A stretch of DNA of 64,000 bases from Bactericera cockerelli. Taxonomy: Eukaryota; Arthropoda; Insecta; Hemiptera; Triozidae. The notes beneath the pieces are model-generated. The model had not been told where the DNA came from and searched no databases. It worked only from the letters and a program-made list of their open reading frames with translations. Position 1 is the first letter of the stretch, and each line of letters starts with the position of its first letter. Made by a program: the position numbers and the translations under genes. The stretch lies in NCBI GenBank assembly GCA_024516035.1, contig CM044956.1:52379316-52443315 (forward strand), read 5' to 3'. Of this stretch, positions 51,465-62,160 are shown piece after piece.

Positions 51465-51548
51465 ACCAATCAACCCCAACCATGAGGTTGAAAATTGTCG
51501 ACCCCAAGTAGAATATGGAGTAAGGCATATGAAAGAAGAAGAATGCAA
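51465..51548 (+). repeat. LINE-like 3' tail fragment
   Basis: CCAACCATGAGGTTGAAAAT, GTCGACCCCAAGTAG, then GAAAGAAGAAGAAT. Same tail as at 16085 and 30690. Confidence 0.5.
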
Positions 51549-51654
51549 ATTCAATCCTATCCCTGGACCCTCACATTATGTGGATATTAATCTCATGTCC
51601 ACATTTGAGATGTCGCCAATAAATTCAAAATTATCGCCTGCGTCGGGTTAACCA

Positions 51655-51990
51655 ACACTTCCTCGTCTGATCAGCGGTGCCCGGTGCCACTCGTGTGCGA
51701 GAGATTTCCTGACATTCAAGGGATTGAGAATACATCAAACTAAGAAACACCTACGCAATGCTTCCACTGATAATGTCAACAGGATTTCATTTCAAAATAC
51801 TACTCCTCAGACACATCCATCTCAGCCCGTTACAAATTCTCATGAAATTTTGATTGGACAATTAACCAACTTCAAATCAAATGTGCATGTCTTAAGAAGC
51901 ATCCCCAAGGGTGCAACGTCATGCTATCCAATCACTATGTCACTCGTGCTGAACAGGTGTCTTCAGAAAAATATTTTTTCATCGTGAAAA
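51655..51990 (+). pseudogene. N-terminal fragment of a second RLE-type LINE (C2H2 finger)
   Basis: In one frame it encodes CHSCARDFLTFKGLRIHQTK plus KH, a C2H2 finger (first Cys codon 51685) with the same spacing as the first finger of the R2-like protein at 24487 (CxxC-12-HxxxxH). It then runs through VHVLRSIPKGATSCYP to a stop at 51985. Different enough to be another family or an old copy. No reverse transcriptase follows. Confidence 0.6.
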
Positions 51991-52232
51991 ATGTTTTTCA
52001 TGTTTTTTCATCGCACACATGTCTCCGAGTTCCTGAAAAAGTAGTTTTTTCATGGCACGTTGAATGCACCGGTTCTCGTAGGATCACCAAAGTTAAGCAA
52101 CGTCTAGTGAGATGCAGACTTCGTGATGCTGGCATTCCAGCCCAACCCAGGCGAGGTGAGGTTATTGTGGGTAGCAGGGTTCCTGTGAATTTAGGGTAAC
52201 ATCCCCGTCATGATATGACCAATTGACCATGC

Positions 52233-52435
52233 ATCTAATACAATTTCTTACTTTTGTGTTTTTACTGATTAAAATAGAGAGGTTAGTTGATGTCATGTAT
52301 ACTCAGAACTATTACCTGCTGATGAGAGCAAATAAGCTCGAAACAGCTGTCCAGGTATGTTCTGATATTCATGTACATCTATTCAGTAAAACTTCTCACT
52401 TTTTTATTTATACTGACTGATTATACTGATACTGA
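52233..52435 (+). mobile_element. Hammerhead-ribozyme retroposon inside a 5S SINE
   Basis: The insertion splits the SINE tail with ATGCA at both junctions. Contents match the 43426 and 49540 copies. The repeated TTTATACTGA part is slightly expanded at the right. Confidence 0.82.
52304..52364 (+). ncRNA. Type I hammerhead ribozyme
   Basis: CAGAAC-TAT-TACCTG, CTGATGA (52319-52325), GAGC-AAATAA-GCTC, GAAA, CAGCTG, GTC (cleavage after 52351), CAGGTA-T-GTTCTG. Core identical to the 49631 copy; differences fall only in loops. Confidence 0.9.
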
Positions 52436-52475
52436 TGCAGTTGAAACCGACGTTAAACCGAAATTTACATAAAAA

Positions 52476-53714
52476 AAAATAGTTTTGACTATTTCTGTGA
52501 TGTGAATACTCAAATCAGAAAAAGGGGAAGAAGACTGAAAGTGGTAGGAGCAATATCTCAAAACGGGTTGAAGCAAAGCTCTGTGATTTTGATACCCGAG
52601 AGGCTTTTCGTATTCTCTCATGCAATGGTACACTTACTCCTAATACAGAAGAGAATCTGACCAATTTTTTTTTTTTTTTTTTTTTTAACATGAGTGTTAC
52701 ATAGCCGCAACGCTCCCAAGTATTTTTTTGTTTGTTTAAAACATATTTTTTATTATTAACATTAAATTAAAATAAATCAGAAACAAAATATAAACAACCG
52801 CTTCATCTAAAATCTTCAACTCCATCTTCGTATCCAAGCAGCGACTCTCCTGACTTCCATCGCCTCCTGGCCCCTCGGATTCACTAAGTATTGGTAAGTA
52901 GGTAATTAAAATTTAATCCTACGAGAATCAATAAGTCCAGTTCTAGGGAAAACGTATCATACAATAATACTCGTATCGTCACGTCATGCTGTCTACCCCT
53001 GGTCCTGGAATCATAAAGTTTCATAATAACGGCGCGATGACATATGCAAATCAGCACACATTTCAGCCTCCACCGGGTATTATGAAAGTTAAAATTGAGT
53101 TTTAATCCACATTAATTCTCCTGACAATGCACGCCTATAATATCTAGAACCTATACATTGCAAATTCATACAGAATACCCAGCATGTGTAAACTGTACCC
53201 TATCTAGTAGCTAGTAGGCTGCTAGGGTGTGCTCCAGGGGCGAATTTTTAAGTTCGGAAACGGGGAAGAAAATAATTTCCACCGTAAAGCTGCAGATAGT
53301 ACAAAACTTTGTGCCAAGTATTAACTCTCTACCTAAGTACCTGTGGCTTTACAATAAATTTAATGCACTTATCAGGCATGCAGCCCCTCATGTGACCTTT
53401 ATGACCAGGCCAATGAGGTTCTTAGTAACGATAAGTTATCAGAGTGTAACTATTCACGACACTGATTTAGTTATAAGCATTTAAAACTTTCCACCATTAT
53501 AATAATCATAAATAATCTCTATATATAAAACTCAAATCTGTGCGTGTCTGACTATATTCTCTTAGGGGTTGTCTGTTTTCAATACCAGAGCCCAAACGGT
53601 AACAGATATTGAAAGCTAGTTCGTTTAATTATAATATAGGCAACTATTCTTTCCTAGTCGGTTTAATTTTTTATAGAGAGTATTACAATAATGCAGTAAG
53701 ATAGTAAATTACTA
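52476..53714. other. Spacer, nothing recognised
   Basis: T-run at 52662-52686. The rest is AT-rich. The 53227-53484 frame has no recognisable domain. Confidence 0.45.
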
Positions 53715-53858
53715 AAGTTATCATATTTGTGTAAATTTCATGATATCAAAACTACTCAAACTCTCTTCACTAAATCTACGCTGAAACCGGGACTTGAACC
53801 ACCGAACTCCAGGTTACAAGTCCGCCGCCTTATCGAAACTACTGAGGTTGGTTAGCAA
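53715..53858 (-). mobile_element. tRNA-derived SINE, family B
   Basis: Minus strand CCAACCTCAGTAGTTTCGAT, GGTGGTTCAAGTCCCGG, ending TTTACACAAATATGATAACT. Complete copy. Confidence 0.8.
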
Positions 53859-55714
53859 GATGATACCTACAATCTTTAGAATAATAATTCTATATTATAT
53901 ATGTAGATATAGTAGAGATTTAGTTTTGAAGAAAGCCAGATGGTGTAGTGTAGGTAGAGACAAACCAGCTATTTGAGAAAGCTAACCAGAATCGAACCCG
54001 CTATCTTGAGTTTATTCAGAAAGATGTGTCCTTCATATTCTACTGGAATACTGACCACAAAGATTATCAGAAATAAAGACCACAGATTGATGTTGAGAGG
54101 AAAAACACATATGAAAAGACAAGAGAAGAAAAATGTAAAATAGAAATAGAAAAAGACCAATAACAAGATTCAATATTAGATTACTGGTGCAACCTGAATC
54201 TGAAACTCAGATTTCTTTAAGTGCAACAGTGCAACACATATACACATAATCCTGTTGATAAAAATGCGGCAGTCAAATTGAAGCACTCCCCATTTTCTAT
54301 ATTACCTTCTTGAGAACTTTCCTTGGAATATTTACATAAACGAGCGAAAAAGATTGAAGACTGAAATAGTTGAGTCTTTGAGAATGTTAGGTGGGAAAGT
54401 TGAAATTACTTTCCACGAAATAATAGGAGCACCGCAATATATAGCACCTAAATGGAGGCATTAAGACTCTCGTTAAGTCTTTATTTGATTTCAGGAAATT
54501 TCCATCTCGTCTTCGTTTAACTTGAAGATTAAGAGTTGTCTCAGTTACGTCTTCAGACTCCGGGTTTCTCTTACTTCTGTTTTAATAGCATTTGTGGCTT
54601 AACATCCGACTTGCACGCAATATAGATAATGCATCAAACAACTCGGTCGAAGTGTGAAGAACTATAATATCTATTTTCGCTTCTAAATACGAATATGAAA
54701 TAAAAATTGCTAAAAGTCAGCGGGAAAGTGGCGATAACAATAAAACATAATTATAATGGCGATACATAATTATAAACTCTGTTTTGCTTTAATAGAGGCC
54801 GGTTAGCTGGCGGTACTTGACGAGCGCTCGCCTCCCGGCGAGCTTGTTAAAGAAAGAGACAGTGTAAAATAAATGACAAGCTGAAATAAATTTATCTACG
54901 CTAATTTTATGACTCAAAAAATGATCTCATATAAAAATGGAAATTGAAGGAGCCAAAAAAGTGAACTGATTAATAAGGTACCTATTTTTCATTCTGAAAT
55001 ATAATGAAGCTCTTGGTGTTTCAACTGTATTTAGTAAACATATTTGATTGATGTGTAGGTATTGTTCAGATTTTGAATTCTTTATAAAAAATTCTAACTG
55101 TAGAGTTTTTATTTCAGCTGTCTTTGATATCGAAAATAAAAACGAACTATTCCGCCTTCTTTTATTATTGGCACTGTAAGAAATCCACACATAAATAAAG
55201 TAGTAAAATAAGTTGCCCAGCATCTTAGCACAAAATCTAAAAAGACGGCAAAATAATGCGCCTCAAGCGTCATCAATATTTCATGGGCATACTCGTATTT
55301 CTCCTCAGACTCCTCAGAGTAATCAGGGTATATATTGTTATCAAATACTCACTCAATTTGGCCTAGAAAACAAAATATTAGCGTTTTAGACTGGTGAATA
55401 CCGAATAATTAAGTTTGGGTTCTAGTCCAAGTCATAAAAAAACAGGAAGAAAAACCGATACCTATCTATGTTGAAAAAAATGGTGACTTTCATTTGTCTT
55501 CAATTTTGAAATTTCCTTTATTTTCCGAAGCTGCGAATATTTTAGCTGTAACAAACTTGACCAAAACCCCCGTCATAATAGTTATGAACATGCAGTTAAA
55601 ATTACCCGACGTTAAAGCCCACCCCCCCCCCCCCCCCCCAGAATAAAATACTTCACATCTCCATTTTATCACTTTTTAACTTATCTCCTTTGTGTTCATC
55701 TACTCTCCCGACGT
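53859..55714. other. Spacer, nothing recognised
   Basis: A tRNA-like B box (reversed) sits at 53990. A truncated tRNA-like AGCGCTCGCCTCCCGG lies near 54815. A C-run at 55622-55639 follows a GACGTTAAAGCCC SINE tail. No gene found. Confidence 0.45.
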
Positions 55715-55852
55715 CTTTGACAGAGAAGAGAGGTTTACCCTCTCTCTAGAAACGAGGATGAGAGAAGAGAGGTTTACCCTCTCCTCAGAGATGAGGATGA
55801 GACGAGAGGTTTACCCTCTCTCTCTCTACAGACGAGGATGAGACGAAACAAT
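55715..55852. repeat. ~45-bp tandem repeat with intron-like modules
   Basis: Three units of GAGGTTTACCCTCTC(TC)nAG followed by ACGAGGATGAGA. Each looks like GAG/GTTTAC..pyrimidines..CAG, a micro-intron in form, but no exon can be assigned beside it. Confidence 0.8.
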
Positions 55853-56221
55853 AAAAAAAAGGAAAGACGAAATCAATAACACTCTGAAATATTTAATGAA
55901 AATATGAGCCATATGTCACTCGTCTTCCAATACTCAGCGGAAAGCACCGAAAGCACACACTGAGCTCGAAGTACTCAAGTTTTATATTTTTTATAGGGTA
56001 AAAGTAACTGCGGAGCGGGCAGGGGGACCAACAGTCATAATAGCAGTTATTATTATTATTATTACTATTATTAACATTGATATTTTCGTATTCTAATACT
56101 TTCACCAGCACTGTATTGGGTTTCTGAGAAAAAATTATGTAAACAAAGCGGCTCTGCGTTAACTTGCAGGTTTCAAAGAAAAAGTACGTATAATTTTTTT
56201 ATTTAATTTAATTTATTTTTT

Positions 56222-56262
56222 ACTTCCGAGAAATTTCTAATATTAGAAATCGGAAGTATTGT
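56222..56262. repeat. Short hairpin ACTTCCGA..TCGGAAGT
   Basis: ACTTCCGAGAAATTTCTAAT pairs with ATTAGAAATCGGAAGT. Related to 39436. Confidence 0.6.
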
Positions 56263-56399
56263 GTTCGTTTTTGTAAAAAAATAATAATATTTTTTTGCTC
56301 CGATTTCAATTTTTTTCCATATTTTTATTTTAAAGTGCAATACAAAACAGGTGTATGCCAATTGCAAGGAAATTTGGAGCATTTTGGTTTTTCTACAAA

Positions 56400-56516
56400 A
56401 CCAACTCTAATCCAGACACGCCCTCACGCTGGAGTTTAAACCAATCAGAGCGCACTCTAGCTAGAGTTAAGGAATGGATTAAATCTAATCCTGTTTCACA
56501 ATTCAGCCCTAAGTCG
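56400..56516. mobile_element. Family K MITE
   Basis: Reverse of 40241: TTTAAACCAATCAGAGCGCA, GATTAAATCTAATCCTGTTT, CACAATTCAGCCCTAAG. Confidence 0.65.
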
Positions 56517-56589
56517 TTTGGTTGAATAATACCATGAAATAGTAAAAATAGTATGAATTACAACTCAAACAGTCATCTAATGTAGGTAC

Positions 56590-56800
56590 TGGTAGTTAAG
56601 TGGTTCATGCGCTAGTTTCCTAATCCAGGTAGCGCAGGGATCCGTTGGTTCGAATCTCACCCAGTGCATGAATTTTTTCTCATTAATTTGATTGTATTAC
56701 CACATAATAATAAGACTCTGAAGGATAGGTGACAGAAAATGCTTTGAACATTAACCTCGCCGAGTGTTTACCTTCCACTGAAGAGTGTTATTATTATTAT
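56590..56800 (+). mobile_element. tRNA-derived SINE, family G
   Basis: TGGTAGTTAAGTGGTTCATG, GTTGGTTCGAATCTCACCCA, TGCATGAATTTTTTCTCATT, ending CCTTCCACTGAAGAGTGTTA. Confidence 0.8.
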
Positions 56801-57099
56801 CACTCATAGAACAATAATTGAACTCCCTGCGTCTAATTAGTAAGTTGCCTGGCAATTAATTTTTCAGAAATCATGGTAAAATGTGTCATTATTATTATTG
56901 TATAATTGAGCGAATATAATGCAAATATGGTTTTATATATTATCTATACAAAACCATATTTGCCTGTGCTCTGCCAAACAATATTACCAGCGCCTGCGTA
57001 TAGCTCGGGAACGTTAAACAGGGAAAAGACCAGAGTCTCCCTGGAGAACTATAAACAGCGAACGGACTTCATTCTAGTCAACTTTAATAAGCCCGACTA

Positions 57100-57262
57100 G
57101 CTTGCAGTTTCCCAAGTTTATAATGGCTTCTAAAGAAAAAAAGCCCAAGTTCTCACGATGGTTGATCACTCATAAAAAATATGTGGTATAGAACAAGCCA
57201 AATTTTCTAAATAAGTTGGTTAGAGACCATCAATCCCCCCAGTTGTAGCCAAGCTGGTTTGA
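57100..57262 (-). mobile_element. Dispersed repeat, family I
   Basis: CTTGCAGTTTCCCAAGTTTA, CACGATGGTTGATCACTCAT, GTTAGAGACCATCAATCCCC. Confidence 0.65.
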
Positions 57263-57324
57263 ACAACATCAATATATATAGCAGAAAATTTTCCGTCGTA
57301 CATATAAAAAATAAACTTATATGA

Positions 57325-57572
57325 ATACTAGCGGGCTGTCGCCCGCTTTGCGGGCCGAGGCATGGCCGTGAAAGCAAAAAATCCTTTTTCGCCAATGGCA
57401 GGTGTTGTAGTAGGAATTTCGAAAAATCCCGTCTTATTGCACATCATAGACTATAAGACAAAGCTACCTACCAAATTTCAGCTTCCTAGGACTTACCAGT
57501 TCGGAGAAACCGTGATGAATCAGTGAGTCAGTGAGTCAGTCAGTGAGTGAAACTCTCTTTTATAAGTATAGA
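57325..57572 (+). mobile_element. Interspersed repeat opening TAGCGGGCTGTCGCCCGC
   Basis: Starts with a GCGGGC..GCCCGC hairpin, has CAAATTTCAGCTTCCTAGGA and GTTCGGAGAAACCGTGATGA, and ends in (GTCA)n and TTTTATAAGTATAGAT. Widespread arthropod repeat type; class not assignable here. Confidence 0.55.
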
Positions 57573-58034
57573 TTTACTAGCATAGCATGTTATGTTAGCC
57601 TTGTATGCATTTATACTAGTTTCCCACAGTAAAATATTTTAGCTTGAGCCACCAAAACAATCTATTTTCGGAAAAATCAAATTTATTAAATTTTCTAATT
57701 TATACAACAGAAAGAAATTTGCTTGCTCGGAAGAAGGAAAATATATTTTTTATTGAATTCAGCCGGCCCCTTGCTTCTATTTCGCAGATTTTTTTCTTGC
57801 TTCGCCACGTTCAGTTTAAATTGCATTTGGTGTACTTTCTCAACTCGAAACTAACCAGAGATGACTTTGATTTATCTATTGTTTTATGGAAATGAACGGT
57901 TTTAAAGTAGGTATATTCCTCATACTTATACGTATAATAGTTATACCATAAATTACTATTGTAGGTACCGTTGATTTTCAGCCAAATTTCTGCCGTTGAT
58001 TTTCTTTGAGCATTAACCTCGCCTGGTGGTTACC

Positions 58035-58228
58035 TTTTTATTTATTTAGAAACTCCTTATTAGTAGAACATAATATACAGACAAATAATGCTAAAAATTA
58101 AATTTAAAAATTGACAATATCAATAACATAAACAATATGAAAAACAATATATATTATACATATAGATGTCCTAACTAAAGGGTCGGGTTATTGCCTATGA
58201 CAATCTCTTCCACCCAACCCTTTCACTA
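58035..58228 (+). repeat. Dispersed repeat, family H
   Basis: TTATTTATTTAGAAACTCCT, an AT-rich centre, GTCCTAACTAAAGGGTCGGG, CAATCTCTTCCACCCAACCC. Preceded at 58005 by a family G end (GAGCATTAACCTCGCCTGGT). Confidence 0.65.
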
Positions 58229-59111
58229 AAGTACATATAACGTGTATACGTGTCCGTGTCTGCTTAGAATTATTTAATATTGTGAAATAAAACAGAAAAT
58301 TCTATCAAACGAACACGAACAGCCTCGGTGTATTTTGTTTATCTACATACAGGTTACCTACCTAATTAATATTTTCACCCTCAGAACTTAGATTTCAACC
58401 ACATAAACGCACATAACTCTTGTCTTCGCGGGCTTGAACGTATGATTTTCATTCCTCTGATGTTTTTGGGTAAAATTATAAACGCCGCGGGCTACAGTGT
58501 TCATCCGCGGTAACGCAGTACTTCCCAACAGAATAAAATAATGAGCTCTTGTGTATAATTATGTTCCTAATGAAATAATTCTCTTGTAAGCTCATTAAAA
58601 TTCACCCATTTTAACCCCCTTTCCTTTGTATACATTTTTTTTTTCAGTATAAATAATTATGTATTTAGTATCTGTATTAGTGTATACATAAAAAATGTAT
58701 TATTAGTATAATATATTATGTACGAAGTGTAGAATAATATACTTGAACATTGAGAGCTTGGAGTCTTATACACTGATAATTCCCCCTCCTTCTCTTTCAC
58801 CCTCACACCCATAGCTTTCACCTCCCCAACTCCATGCACCTCCAACGCTAAGGAGGTGATTTATGGCACTCAGTCACGCGAACTGCTGGACTCGCTCCCA
58901 TTCCATGGGGGTGACGGGGGTGTTGTATAATTATGTATGTAGTTATAATCAGATACCCTCGAACTATTTAGTGCCCTTTATAGTTAGCATTAAAGGTTCC
59001 ACAGAATGTATGCATAGGTAGTTGACTTACTAGGTACACCCAAATTGTGAACAGAGCATTGTACTCATACTATTATTTTTATTAAACAAATTCAACCAAG
59101 TAATACTAATG
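58229..59111. other. Spacer, nothing recognised
   Basis: AT-rich. A pyrimidine-rich patch near 58785-58850 gives chance frames only. Confidence 0.45.
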
Positions 59112-59340
59112 GTGCACTGGAACTCAAGTGGTTGACGCGCTAGTCTGGTAATTTAGGTAGCGTAGGGATCCGTTGGTTCGAATCCCAACCGATGCATGGA
59201 TTTTTCCTCATTAATTAGAGTTTGTAAACACATAATAATAAGACTCTGAGGGTTAGGTGGTAAAAAATGCTTTGAGCATTAACCTCGCCTGGTGGTTAGC
59301 TTCCACTGAAGAGTGTTATTATTATTATCACTCAAAGAAC
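59112..59340 (+). mobile_element. tRNA-derived SINE, family G
   Basis: GTGCACTGGAACTCAAGTGG, GTTGGTTCGAATCCCAACCG, TGCATGGATTTTTCCTCATT, ending CTTCCACTGAAGAGTGTTAT. Confidence 0.82.
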
Positions 59341-59494
59341 AATAATATTAATGAACTCCCTGCGTCTAATTAGTATGTTGCCTGGCAGTTAATTTTACAG
59401 AAATCATGTTAAAATGTTTTTCGCTTATAAAAAGTCAAACAATTTTAACTTTAGTTGTTGTACATTTTACAATATCAATATTAACATCAACTCA

Positions 59495-59662
59495 TCACAG
59501 GGTTGCGTCATCGTAAACGATGGAAGCCAGACAGTGGAGGAATGACTCAGCACTTCTACCATTGTCTTTACAAGGAGGCTAATAATTGACAAGGGCCCCC
59601 AGAAGCTAGTCAATGCTGGTCTAAGCCCTGTTTTTAGTCCCCCAGCCAGACTTCAATATGTA
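59495..59662 (+). mobile_element. Dispersed repeat, family L
   Basis: CATCACAGGGTTGCGTCATC, CAGTGGAGGAATGACTCAGC, GGAGGCTAATAATTGACAAG, CCCCAGCCAGA end. Confidence 0.7.
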
Positions 59663-59785
59663 CAAGGAAGCAAAATTAAAGCCATGTATATCCTCATACC
59701 TAATCCACGAGGAAGAAATAATTTGAATTTTGTAAATATGGAGGACAAAAAATAAGGAAAACTGAAGGGTAGAATGACTTTTTAT

Positions 59786-59896
59786 GAAAGAGAGAGAGAG
59801 AGAAGAGGGATAAAAGGAATTAAATGTAGAGAAAGGGAGAGATGTGGGGGGGAAGAAAAGGGAGAGAAGGAAATAAATGTAGAGGGAGAAAGAGAT

Positions 59897-59962
<66 letters not shown>

Positions 59963-60133
59963 GGGAGAAGAGGAAATAATTTTAGAGAGAGGGAAAAATG
60001 TGGGGGGGGGGGGGGAAAGAAAAGGGATACCTTTTCTTTATGGGAAGAAATGGGAAGAAATGTAGAGGGAGAAAGAGAGAAAGAGGTCTAGAGAAAGGGA
60101 GAGAAGGAAGGAAATGTACAGGGAAAAAGAGAT

Positions 60134-60188
<55 letters not shown>

Positions 60189-60276
60189 AGGAAGGAAATG
60201 TACAGGAAAAAAGAGATAGAGAGAGAGAGAGAAGGGGAAGAAGAGGGAGAGATGTAGAGGGCGAATGAGATAGAGG

Positions 60277-60322
<46 letters not shown>

Positions 60323-60433
60323 GAGAAGCGAAAGAGAGAGATGGAAAGGAATTGGCTGTAGAATAGAGAGAAACAGAGGGTAGGAAAATAAGAACCAAAG
60401 AGGGAGAAAGAGAGAAAGAGTGAGAGAGGTCGG

Positions 60434-60464
<31 letters not shown>

Positions 60465-60475
60465 AAAAAAAAAAA
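59786..60475. repeat. (GA)n-rich tract, ~690 bp
   Basis: Purine-only over long stretches: (GA)n, GGGAGAGAAGGAAG words and a G-run at 60002. The unit AGAGAAGGAAGGAAATGTACAGG recurs loosely at ~60105 and 60185 (core AGGAAGGAAATGTACAGG). Ser/Leu- or Arg/Glu-repeat open frames are artefacts. Confidence 0.93.
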
Positions 60476-60894
60476 CAACAGAAAAATGTCATAGAGAGTT
60501 TATGTGTCCATTGACATATAATGGGATTTTTTTTACCCTTTCTGTAGCAATGTTCATTTGTTATTACAATCAAGAACTTTGTTTCAACTGGCAGGCAGAG
60601 TAAGTTATCTCCACGGACGTTACTGTAGCGAAGTGGTTTGCAATATTCATGCCGAGTCCTCGGAGAAATGAATGAAAAAAAAAAAATGTTTATTCATAGA
60701 AACGAATCTGTGAAGAACGCCGGGGCAGTTCATTAAAAAAGTTCCATATTGGGCACGTAAATGCCCTTAAGGGCTTTTTTTTAATATACCTTGCTTGAGT
60801 TAGAATAGTATGTGTATGTTTTGTCGGACACAGGCATCGTGAAAACAAGCGACGCTGAAAGTTTGAAGTTCATCTACGGTCTCTTCATTATTGT
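60476..60894. other. Spacer, nothing recognised
   Basis: Contains a short palindrome GCCCTTAAGGGC at 60763. No gene. Confidence 0.45.
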
Positions 60895-61205
60895 TATTGA
60901 ATAGGTACTTTATTATTAGGACATAATTATGTACAAACAAGTACTGATAAAAATTATGAACAATGTAAACAACAAGAAAAAAGATGAATAACATAGAAAA
61001 AAGACTGCCTTACGAGTCTATGACTCAATAAGCAATTATGCATCTCACATTTATTATTATTGAATAATAATAACAAATATAATTTTATTAATTTATATTT
61101 ATTATCTATTATTATTGAATAACATAGATAAAATATATACATATGTCCTAACTAAAGGGCTGGGTTAAGTATTGCTTATGTCAATCTCTTCCACCCAACC
61201 CTTCA
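60895..61205 (+). repeat. Dispersed repeat, family H
   Basis: TAGGTACTTTATTATTAGGA, an expanded AT-rich middle with two near copies of a TTATTATTGAATAA stretch, GTCCTAACTAAAGGGCTGGG, CAATCTCTTCCACCCAACCC. Confidence 0.6.
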
Positions 61206-61255
61206 TTGTGGGTTGGGTAAACTCTTCCAACTAGTTGATCAAACTGATCAGGCCC

Positions 61256-61455
61256 AGCGCCGATGGCACGTTGAATACACTTGTTCTCATTCAGTCACTG
61301 AAGTTAAGCAACGTCCAGCGATGCTAGGACTTGAATGGGTGACCAATTGACCATTCATATTTAAAACTTCATAATGCTGGCTATTACCGGCTCCACTCAG
61401 GCTGTGTGAGGTTTATTTAATTCAATTGAAAGAGACGTACAAAAAAAGCCTAACG
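61256..61455 (+). mobile_element. 5S rRNA-derived SINE
   Basis: GCCGATGGCACGTTGAATAC, CTGAAGTTAAGCAACGTCCA, GAATGGGTGACCA (late 5S box kept), ATAATGCTGGC, GCTCCACTCAGGCTGTGTGA. The body is partly deleted. Confidence 0.82.
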
Positions 61456-61844
61456 AGGAAATTATTTCAAAGTTTCAATGAGGGAAGAACTCTATGAAAT
61501 TGCCACAAGAAGGCCATATCAGCAGTGGCCCGAAATGTCCCAATGATTTTAGAGCAAATTCCCTAGGTTGTATTTTGTATTATTAAATATAGGTACCTAT
61601 ATACCTCTGTACCCACCTTTAAAAATTCAGCTCCATTGGACACATGAGCAAATTAAATATTTTTCGATTTGTATCAGACTCAGCAGTTATTTATTCTTTG
61701 TTCTCAATAATGTTAATAAAAAATCTCAACAGTGTAATGAAATTGAACAATGAATGGTTGCCATTCAATTGGAAATGTAAGTGGGTCTTTATATTAAAGA
61801 AAAAAAAAACATTTCTGAACTATTATTATTATCTAATCTGGTTG

Positions 61845-62160
61845 TAGGGTTTTCAGTGAAAACCTATAATAATTAACACTGCAACCTAATTAGATCTATT
61901 GTGACCAGTTGATTTTATTTCCTTTTAACGTCCTGATTGAGATAGGTAGTTAGGACGGGGGTTTTACCCTCCATTCGCTGGGATTCGTACCAGGTACCCA
62001 CATTAACCTCACCCAGCCTGGGTAGGGCCGGAAATGCCAGCCTCACGTGTTTGGAGGGAACAGAATTTTCTTCGAAAAGTCTGCTCCGACCGGGGATCGA
62101 AATGGTGATCTCTGGACTACGGGCAGCAATCACAACCATTACGCCACGGAGGCTGGCTTT
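61845..62160 (-). mobile_element. tRNA-derived SINE, family D, with tail
   Basis: Minus strand: head GCCTCCGTGGCGTAATGG near 62140, B box near 62095, body TAATGTGGGTACCTGGTACG and GCGAATGGAGGGTAAAACCC, tail to ATTAGGTTGCAGTGTTAATT at 61875. Confidence 0.82.

Larger units (their letters stand above)
52048..52475 (+). mobile_element. 5S rRNA-derived SINE interrupted by the hammerhead retroposon
   Basis: Head GGCACGTTGAATGCACCGGT, CCAAAGTTAAGCAACGTCTA, body CCCAACCCAGGCGAGGTGAG, interrupted after GACCATGCA (52233). The SINE resumes at 52436 (GATGCAGTTGAAACCGACGT). Confidence 0.85.

Noticed and set aside
59774..60573. Arg/Glu- and Ser/Leu-repeat open frames
   Set aside because: Products of the (GA)n tract.
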